Source: Akkermansia sp. (lineage in GTDB: Bacteria > Verrucomicrobiota > Verrucomicrobiia > Verrucomicrobiales > Akkermansiaceae). Taken from it: 64,000 nucleotides of DNA. The notes below the pieces were generated by a model. That model was not told where the DNA came from. It did not search any database and saw only the letters and a program-made list of their open reading frames with translations. Position numbers and translations under genes: made by a program. Positions 57,593 through 64,000 of this stretch are shown here, piece after piece. The stretch spans positions 1-64,000 of the forward strand of contig JAUNER010000002.1 in NCBI GenBank assembly GCA_030525455.1, given 5' to 3'. Each line of letters opens with the position of its first letter. Position 1 is the stretch's first letter.

Positions 57593-59905
57593 TCAATGCA
57601 CCATTCTACGCGATTCCTCTTCTGCCATTACTGCCTGCTCACCCACAAGCCGCCACCATGGTCTTTTAATCTCACACCCTCGTTTTGCTCCTTTGGAGCG
57701 GAGAAACTTCTCTGCACAATTATTTTTGTTTTTTATTACCACATCCAGAGGCGTTTCGTTCTGATAATCTACTACATTCACATCAGCACCATGTTCTACT
57801 AAATATTTTACCAGCCCCATGTCCACATTATACGTATTCACAGCACAGCTCAAAGGAGTACTTCCATCAATATTCCTTTCATTAACATCTGCCCCGCGTT
57901 CCACCAAATATTTTACCAGTTTTTTATCAAAATTCCTCGAAGCTTGATGAAGTACACTATCTCTATCACAGATTGTAATATCTGCACCCTTATCTATCAA
58001 ATACATTGCTATCTGACAATTCCCTTTATAAACCGCATTATACAATGCCGTATTCCCCATTTCGTTTTGTAAATTTTTTTCTACTCCTTTTTCTAATAAA
58101 AATTCTACTACCCTCAATCTTTCCCTCAGCTTATGTGTATACATCCAACTAAATTTATCTTCAGAGAGCATCAGTAATCCATCACTTCTTAAACTAATCT
58201 TAGCCAAACTTTCTTCCTCGCCCCTTGCCGCTCTATGTAAACTAGTTTCTTCCCAACTTTGTTTTTCATTTACATCAAAGCCATACGTCTCAACCAAATA
58301 TTTTACTATTGAACTACTTCCGGACTCTGCTGCTTCATGCACTACGGTACAACCTTCATCTGTTTTTTTACGTACATCTACGCCACATTCCTCTATTAAA
58401 TACTTCACTAAATCTACATCACCACCCATGACCGCATAGTGCAAAATTGTATAAGCATCTTCTGTCTTCACATGACAATTCGCTCCTTTTCTTATCAAAT
58501 ACTCTACCAAATCCCTATTCCCATACCGGCAGGCAAGATGCAATACACTTTCACCATAATTTGTCTTGGTATTTACTTCAAATCCATGTTTTTCCACCAA
58601 ATATTGCACAACTTCCTTATCACCACTTACCACACCATGGTGCAACATCGAACGACCACTTTCTGCTATCGTATGAACATCTGCCCCACACGCCACCAGA
58701 TGCTTCACTATATCTATTCTTCCGCATTCTAATGCTTCCCCTAATGGCGTTACATCAAATTCATTTTTAGCATTTACGTTGAGCCCCTTACTGATTAAAT
58801 AGTCAATTACTTCCAAACTTCCACTCCTTGTGGCAGTATGCAACAAAGTATCACCAAAATCTAATTTACTATCTAGCTTCATCCCATGATTTTCCACCAA
58901 ATACACTACCATGTCTTTACTCTTATTTCCTACCGCCACATGTAAAAGTTCCTCATATCTAAAGTCATCATGCCATTTCACCTCACAGCCTAGCAAATAC
59001 TTCACTAATTCTAAATTCCCACTTTCTACCGCATCATGCAAAACAGTCTCCCTTGTTACATTTTGTTCATTGAGCTTCAATTTATATCTCTCTACTAAAA
59101 ATTTAACTATATTCAAATTCCCTCTCTTTACAGCATATGACAAGACTGAAACACCCGTTGATGATACTGCTTTTAAATCTAAATTATGTTCCTCTGCTAA
59201 ATATCTAAAAACTTCTTCATTCCCACTTAATGCAGCCGCATGCAACAGCGTATACTCATGCACATCTTTTACTCCCACCTCTGCCCCATGCTCTACTAAA
59301 TACACCATAAGTCCCTTATCGCCCTTAATAGCAACATCAAACAACATCGTTCGCCCAAAGTCATCCTCAGCATTCACATCTACCCCCTTTTTCTCTACCA
59401 AATACTTCAGCAAATCCGTATTTTCACAATTAGCAGCCAAATGCAGAAGTGTTTCACCAAAATACCCCCTAGCCGTCACGTCTCCATCGTTTGCCACATA
59501 CATCCGTAGTAAACGCCCCATGACCTTTTTCCATAGCTCATCTCGCACTTTTTCATCAGAAGTCTTCTCTTGATGAAGTTTCATCCACAGTTCACACCCT
59601 TCTAAAACACTTAGAAAGTTCACCTCCACCCCACACACCACCAAATTTTCTGCCGTTTCCATATCCCCTTGGCTCACACAGCGTAGCCATTCATCCTCCG
59701 TCAGTTTATACCCACCGCCCACCAATGCCGCTCTAGCTGTCTTTACCTCGGCTTCATTATTTCTCCTCCCCTCCAAATACTCTACATACTCTTCCACCAC
59801 TTTCTCTTCCGGTGCCGATGTATCACACCCCACCACCAAACACCCCAATACCACCCCACTCACCCATGCTATAATATCCCTTTTCTTCACCTTTCTATCA
59901 TACAC
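57593..59905 (-). CDS. Ankyrin-repeat lipoprotein
   Basis: 770 residues. The N-terminus ends in a lipobox (LVVGC) at Cys27, so it is a lipoprotein. About 17 ankyrin repeats of about 33 residues follow from residue about 145 (units begin GETLLHLAA, GRTMLFDVA, YTLLHAAAL, GDTLLHTAT, GSTPLSCAV and so on). Between repeats 13 and 14 there is an insertion of about 40 residues (SLRSDGLLMLSEDKFSWMYT). The C-terminal tail is short and basic. The array is a protein-binding scaffold, here on the cell envelope. It lies at the border of the accessory segment. Confidence 0.9.
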   Translation of the reverse strand: MYDRKVKKRDIIAWVSGVVLGCLVVGCDTSAPEEKVVEEYVEYLEGRRNNEAEVKTARAALVGGGYKLTEDEWLRCVSQGDMETAENLVVCGVEVNFLSVLEGCELWMKLHQEKTSDEKVRDELWKKVMGRLLRMYVANDGDVTARGYFGETLLHLAANCENTDLLKYLVEKKGVDVNAEDDFGRTMLFDVAIKGDKGLMVYLVEHGAEVGVKDVHEYTLLHAAALSGNEEVFRYLAEEHNLDLKAVSSTGVSVLSYAVKRGNLNIVKFLVERYKLKLNEQNVTRETVLHDAVESGNLELVKYLLGCEVKWHDDFRYEELLHVAVGNKSKDMVVYLVENHGMKLDSKLDFGDTLLHTATRSGSLEVIDYLISKGLNVNAKNEFDVTPLGEALECGRIDIVKHLVACGADVHTIAESGRSMLHHGVVSGDKEVVQYLVEKHGFEVNTKTNYGESVLHLACRYGNRDLVEYLIRKGANCHVKTEDAYTILHYAVMGGDVDLVKYLIEECGVDVRKKTDEGCTVVHEAAESGSSSIVKYLVETYGFDVNEKQSWEETSLHRAARGEEESLAKISLRSDGLLMLSEDKFSWMYTHKLRERLRVVEFLLEKGVEKNLQNEMGNTALYNAVYKGNCQIAMYLIDKGADITICDRDSVLHQASRNFDKKLVKYLVERGADVNERNIDGSTPLSCAVNTYNVDMGLVKYLVEHGADVNVVDYQNETPLDVVIKNKNNCAEKFLRSKGAKRGCEIKRPWWRLVGEQAVMAEEESRRMVH

Positions 59906-60080
59906 AATCCCCCACCAATTGGGAAGATGAAAAAAATTAGAGCTCCTCTCTTTAACAAAACCAACACTTATAGTGCCATATATACAAATTTCTTAAGTGA
60001 TGATTATATTTATTTTATTCTAAAAAGAAAACACAAAGTACAACCTATTATATTAACTTATACATATATAACTAAAATAT

Positions 60081-60821
60081 CTACACATTTACTAAATATT
60101 TCATATTCCAGCTTTTATCATTTTTTTGGACTCTAAAATTATTTTCACCATATTTACTAAAATAATAATAAATAGAGGAAATAGCAACATTTAAAGAAAA
60201 CTCAAACATCTCATTTTCCGTCCATGGCTTTTCTCTAAAATAAAAAGTACCACGATTAAAATTTCTAATATTATGCAAATGCTCAACATTCAAATCACCA
60301 AACATTGCAATAGTGATAACCCTATCAATTATTGATGAGCCTTCTGCAAAATCACACCCGTCTCCAAAACACACAAATGGAAAAATATTTTCACTTAATA
60401 ACGCTGCTCTCAATCCAATTACATTTTTCCCCAATCGCTCTATAGCATTGCCTTTTGCTTGCTTCTTCTTTCCTTCTTTTGCTCTTATATCATTGGTCCC
60501 TTGATTTTTCTTTTCAGCTATTAAAATTGGATAATGTGCACCATCAATCGCTTCAATATATAAAAACCCGCCATCTGGTCTCATTGTTGAAGAAGACATA
60601 GGAGACGCAAATGATACATCGGGAAAACTCAATCTTAAAGCATTAATTACATCTACCAAATGCAAATCCTTTTTCCAAACCAGTTTTACAAAAGGAAATT
60701 TACGATAAACCTCCTCAGCTACTCTTTCTATAGCATTAAGTAGTAATTTCTCTTGTTTACTTGATATTTTATTAATAATCGTACCTTCTCTTTGGACTCT
60801 TAAATCTAATTTTTTTGACAT
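60081..60821 (-). CDS. EcoRI-like type II restriction endonuclease
   Basis: 246 residues related to EcoRI. Aligned motifs: MRPDGG (D83, as EcoRI D91), IAEKKNQG (E103, K105, as E111 and K113), and AKGNAIERLGKN (N125, R129, as N141 and R145), then LLSENIFPFVCF, as EcoRI has LLSESHFPYVLF. The GNAIER recognition loop is kept, so GAATTC is the expected target; EcoRI A139 before it is Lys here, so specificity is not certain. It is about 30 residues shorter than EcoRI, mainly before GNAIER and at the C-terminus. Its ATG lies 1 nt after the methyltransferase stop. The gene is A+T-rich. Confidence 0.88.
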   Translation of the reverse strand: MSKKLDLRVQREGTIINKISSKQEKLLLNAIERVAEEVYRKFPFVKLVWKKDLHLVDVINALRLSFPDVSFASPMSSSTMRPDGGFLYIEAIDGAHYPILIAEKKNQGTNDIRAKEGKKKQAKGNAIERLGKNVIGLRAALLSENIFPFVCFGDGCDFAEGSSIIDRVITIAMFGDLNVEHLHNIRNFNRGTFYFREKPWTENEMFEFSLNVAISSIYYYFSKYGENNFRVQKNDKSWNMKYLVNV

Positions 60822-60822
60822 A

Positions 60823-61983
60823 TTACTTCCTTTCTAATAGAAATAAAAACTCCTTAACTTTTATAGGTCTATTACGTAAATTTCTACTACCTCTAAAAAC
60901 ATTATAATCTGTTTCGAGAGACTCGACTCGACCTAGTGTTTTTAAAAAACTCATAAACTCATCGTATTTGACAAATCCCTCTGAATTATACGAAATTAAT
61001 ATAAACTTCGCAGGACAAGCTCTTATTAATGTAAAAAGTTTTTCTTTAGCATATTTCGATTGATTGTATTCTGAACGATTCCAAGTTGAAGGAATACCAG
61101 ATACTTTGGATATGTTATCAGGAAATTTATTTTCCAATATTAGATTAAGCATAAAATAATTTGAACCATACGGATGCTGATTGTATGGAGGATCCAAATA
61201 AATTAAATCTAACTCAGGCAAAGTTTGAACAGCCTCCAAACTCTCTAATCTAGTTACCTTATATTCACAATCATAAGAAGAAAATATAGGCAATTTCAAA
61301 TCGATATTAGCTTTAATTCTAGAAAGTGCATTCTTCCCTTCACCTCCAAATTGCCCTATTCCCTTATAATTTTTATAAAATCCTTTAAATACACCACTCG
61401 TATTATTATGAACTGATGCTCCATACAAAAGAGGAGCTAAAAAAAACTTTTGTAAATCATGGGGTATTTCATCTATAACCTTTCGTGCTGTATCGATATA
61501 AATTGCATTCCGTCTTGTAAAAAAAACTCTTTCCCCTTTTTTTATATCCTCATCATCTAACGGAGCATACAATTTTGATATAATACCAGGTGCCCATTCT
61601 TCTTGTATTCTAACCTTGATATTCGCAATCATATCTTCAAGATTCAACTTTCGTATTTCGTCTCGATTAGACAGATAACACGAATTGACGCACTCCGAGT
61701 ATTTTTCTAAATCATTTACATGTAATTGTTCAGAAAATCTCTTAAAAAATCGAGAAACAATTCCAGAGCCAGCAAAAAGATCCCCTGTCGATAATCTTTT
61801 TTTCCCTACTCTCTTTTGAACTATATTTACGCCTCTCCCAATAAAATCTAATAATGCTCTCTTATTGCCTATATAAGTAATTATTTGTTCATTCAAGAAA
61901 GCAGGATTTTCACCAATCTCACCATTTTTATCTAGTATATCAAAAAAATCTAATTCTGATAAATTATAAAACTTATTTGCCAT
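60823..61983 (-). CDS. DNA adenine methyltransferase of R-M system
   Basis: 386 residues. The motif order is X (TYIGNKRALLDFI, about 37-48), I (DLFAGSG, about 68-74), target-recognition region, and IV (YLDPPYNQHPYG, about 262-273). This is the alpha (D12/Dam-like) class of N6-adenine methyltransferases. It is first in the operon and the EcoRI-like gene follows with a 1-nt gap, so together they make a restriction-modification system. M.EcoRI itself has NPPF and a different plan, so this enzyme is not its direct homologue. Both genes are clearly A+T-rich, which fits recent transfer. Confidence 0.88.
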   Translation of the reverse strand: MANKFYNLSELDFFDILDKNGEIGENPAFLNEQIITYIGNKRALLDFIGRGVNIVQKRVGKKRLSTGDLFAGSGIVSRFFKRFSEQLHVNDLEKYSECVNSCYLSNRDEIRKLNLEDMIANIKVRIQEEWAPGIISKLYAPLDDEDIKKGERVFFTRRNAIYIDTARKVIDEIPHDLQKFFLAPLLYGASVHNNTSGVFKGFYKNYKGIGQFGGEGKNALSRIKANIDLKLPIFSSYDCEYKVTRLESLEAVQTLPELDLIYLDPPYNQHPYGSNYFMLNLILENKFPDNISKVSGIPSTWNRSEYNQSKYAKEKLFTLIRACPAKFILISYNSEGFVKYDEFMSFLKTLGRVESLETDYNVFRGSRNLRNRPIKVKEFLFLLERK

Positions 61984-62201
61984 TGTAAAGACTGTGCTCT
62001 ACAACAACTCTACAGTTTTAGAAATACTTAATTATGCTAAATGACTAGTTATAAAACCACAACACCATCTTGCAAGTTTTATTCCCATCATATTTTATTC
62101 CACCATCTCATTTTAGACGGCTTACCAAATCCTTAGTTTTCAACAAAAATTCAAGAAATGAGAGTTTTCCTCTTGCAATAGTATTTCTAATCCTTACAGA
62201 C

Positions 62202-63221
62202 ATGAACAAAGACGCAGAAATAGCAATGGCTCTGATAGAGGGGCTGGATGTGGGGCTGACGGATGTGGCTCGCCTTTTCCTGGAATTGGTGGAGCGTAGT
62301 GGGGCTAAACGACTGAAAAAAGAGAATTTGCTTCAGCGATGCCGCAAGGTTATCGAAATGGGGGTGGATGCGGTGAAAAAAGAATCGCAAACTGTGCCTT
62401 TTTCTCAGGCGGTAGAAGAATTGATAGAGGCTAAGAAAGATAAGGCAAAAGTAACACAACGGGATATGCGGTATGTGCTGCGAAAAATCATGAATAAAAA
62501 TCCGGAATGGCGACAAAAAGGACTGCGTAGCATCAGTACACAGGACTGTACGGAAATGCTGGAAAGGACTTTTCCCCTACCCAGTCAGCGGAAAAAAGCA
62601 CGAGCCATTCTGTCGGGGGTGTTTTCTTTTGGCAGGAAGAGGCAATGGTGCGGAGAAAATCCGGTGAGCTTGGTGGATATTCCAAAAGTGATTGAAGAAG
62701 AAGTCGTACCACTTAAGATGAGCGAGATACAGAGACTCATAAAAACAGCTCAGAGTCGCGAATTTAGCGATTGTACGCCGGCGATTGCCATCATGCTCTG
62801 GGCAGGGGTGCGACCAACGGAGGTGAGTCGACTGAAATGGGGCGATGTGGATTTTGAGGAAAAAGAGCTTATCATTGCACCCCGACATAGTAAAACAGGT
62901 GGTGGCAGGCACATCCCTATTTATCCTGTACTGTGGCAAGTGCTTCATCTATATAAAGATGCGGATAAAAAAGAAAAGATTTGTCCGGTGAATTGGTTTA
63001 CAAAATGGCGACTTCTGAGACAAAAAGCCGGGTTTAGATACTGGCAAAAAGACGTGCTACGTCACACCTTTGCGAGTTATTTTGCGAAGAAATTCCGAGA
63101 TTTGCAGAGTCTACAGCACATCATGGGGCATCGAAACACCAGCCTACTGCGGACCCGCTATGTGAACCTCAAGGGCATTAGTCATAGCGAAGCAAGCATG
63201 TTTTGGAAAACAACTGTCTAA
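62202..63221 (+). CDS. Tyrosine recombinase (integrase)
   Basis: 339 residues from ATG 62202, in front of MNKDAEIAMALIEG; an in-frame start at 62070 would add 44 unlikely residues. An N-terminal core-binding part (RKIMNKNPEWRQKGLRSIST) precedes the catalytic domain: Arg in WAGVRPTEVSRLKW, the RHTFASYF segment, His-Arg in IMGHRNTSLLRTRY with the catalytic Tyr. The C-terminus is short. It probably mobilises the accessory segment with the restriction system. No clear attachment site was identified. Confidence 0.9.
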   Translation: MNKDAEIAMALIEGLDVGLTDVARLFLELVERSGAKRLKKENLLQRCRKVIEMGVDAVKKESQTVPFSQAVEELIEAKKDKAKVTQRDMRYVLRKIMNKNPEWRQKGLRSISTQDCTEMLERTFPLPSQRKKARAILSGVFSFGRKRQWCGENPVSLVDIPKVIEEEVVPLKMSEIQRLIKTAQSREFSDCTPAIAIMLWAGVRPTEVSRLKWGDVDFEEKELIIAPRHSKTGGGRHIPIYPVLWQVLHLYKDADKKEKICPVNWFTKWRLLRQKAGFRYWQKDVLRHTFASYFAKKFRDLQSLQHIMGHRNTSLLRTRYVNLKGISHSEASMFWKTTV

Positions 63222-63492
63222 AAAGGGCATCAACTGAGGCAGGGGGATGAGTGGGGGTGGTAGAAGAGGACGGGCTAGTGGGGGAGAGATTAAGGGGTGG
63301 TGATTTGATAAAAATGGGGAAGTTTGAGGAGGGAGTTTTATGGGGCAAGGGGAGTGAGGTATGTGTTAACTCCGGTAAGAGGCTTCTTTTTTGGGCTAAA
63401 GCCTAATGGTACGGGGAGGAGTGATTCTTGATTATTCAGCATCGATTAGCCTTAATACTACGTACAGACAAGGTGTGAGTAGGGGCTATAGA

Positions 63493-64000
63493 TCAAGATG
63501 AACGTTTATTTCCCATTCTTTTTCGTTTAGCTAAACATAAATCGCACGGACATGAATTATTTGAAGTGTAGTGATTAAAACCGACTATATCGGAACCTAT
63601 TTTATCTGCTCTTGATTTTATAGGGAGATAAAGAATATTGTCCGCAGAATCATAATATCTACGTAATGCATAAGCACAACAATCGGCAATCTGAACCATA
63701 TTCGTATAAGCACTACTAACAAACAGAGGTGTTTCAATAATGTGTTTTATTGCAGATTTGAACGTACCTCTTCTATAATAGTGCTTCATATTACTTACAT
63801 GAGAGGCTGCAACTGATTCGCATTCATCATGAATCAACAAACCATATTCTTTTTGGTCATTAGATACATGAGATAAAAATTTTTCTATCCTTGTTACGAT
63901 TCTTTCAAAAGCTTGAACTTCCGGAGTAAGCTCAGGTTTAGGTGGTCGATAATCTCTTTTGTCTATAATCTCTGCAAATATACGAACAAATGACCAACTT
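63493..64000 (-). CDS. DUF3800 family protein (partial, runs off the window)
   Basis: At least 169 codons. The minus-strand frame stays open from 63493 to the window end, so the start is outside the window. Visible segments include EYGLLIHDECESVAASHV, the family-typical QIADCCAYALRRYYD, and a C-terminal Cys pattern (CPCDLCLAKRKR). DUF3800 has an RNase H-like fold and is often found near mobile elements and defence genes. The Asp/Glu-rich site in HDECE and QIAD is compatible with that. It belongs to the accessory segment next to the recombinase. Confidence 0.75.
   Translation of the reverse strand, partial: SWSFVRIFAEIIDKRDYRPPKPELTPEVQAFERIVTRIEKFLSHVSNDQKEYGLLIHDECESVAASHVSNMKHYYRRGTFKSAIKHIIETPLFVSSAYTNMVQIADCCAYALRRYYDSADNILYLPIKSRADKIGSDIVGFNHYTSNNSCPCDLCLAKRKRMGNKRSS

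Noticed and set aside
63222..63492. Gene or attachment site in the G-rich gap after the recombinase
   Set aside because: No frame, tRNA or repeat pair could be supported in this stretch.

Overview
The window reads as a chromosomal segment of a Verrucomicrobiota bacterium close to Akkermansia (Akkermansiaceae-like), but clearly more A+T-rich than A. muciniphila. The strongest evidence is the five-gene block at 20.5-28.0 kb, which matches the Amuc_1098-1102 type IV pilus-like cluster gene for gene, including a close homologue of the TLR2-active outer-membrane protein Amuc_1100. A PEP-CTERM exported protein, lpxK (an outer membrane), long-form hisG and a verrucomicrobial-style small ribosomal peptide agree with this. 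Most starts lack a Shine-Dalgarno sequence and follow A-rich leaders.

Layout. 0-9 kb is accessory surface biology: a PEP-CTERM protein, a four-gene A+T-rich exopolysaccharide operon (glycosyltransferase, wecB, nitroreductase-like, pyruvyltransferase-like), a LicD-family gene and a polytopic membrane protein, with short degenerate repeats between them. 8.8-10.1 kb holds a two-copy structured RNA and an Abi_2/AbiF HEPN protein whose promoter drives a short hairpin RNA just upstream. 10.2-20.5 kb carries rubrerythrin, a giant M16 protease with a clan-CD-like C-terminus, lpxK, a zinc-ribbon protein, tadA, rho and coaE. 20.5-28.0 kb is the pilus-like operon. 28-38.5 kb holds an M42 aminopeptidase, lgt, pepP, hisG, a bS22/COX24-like peptide, a tandem pair of membrane paralogues, a DASS transporter and a cNMP-domain histidine kinase with its receiver partner. 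39-41.5 kb is a small metal regulon: a DtxR-family regulator, a divergent Cys-rich peptide and an OprB-like porin, linked by three copies of TTAG-N6-CTAA. 41.5-48.2 kb holds envelope genes (thioesterase, entericidin-like lipoproteins, DUF4126, flotillin, NfeD), the second copy of the structured RNA, and nadB. 48.5-56.5 kb has a Ppx/GppA-like gene next to ppk1, a U32 peptidase, folC and the SRP RNA. 57.5-64 kb is accessory again: a 17-repeat ankyrin lipoprotein, an EcoRI-like restriction enzyme with a DPPY methyltransferase, a tyrosine recombinase and a DUF3800 gene that runs off the window.

Most notable: (i) the AbiF-type HEPN protein with its own upstream RNA; (ii) a two-copy RNA with compensatory stem changes and a 30-nt invariant segment; (iii) the three-site metal regulon; (iv) an EcoRI-like nuclease paired with a methyltransferase of a different class from M.EcoRI; (v) an M16 protease fused to a gingipain-like domain; and (vi) a Ppx/GppA homologue that has lost its catalytic motifs beside ppk1. 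No tRNA, rRNA, CRISPR array or intact insertion sequence was seen.
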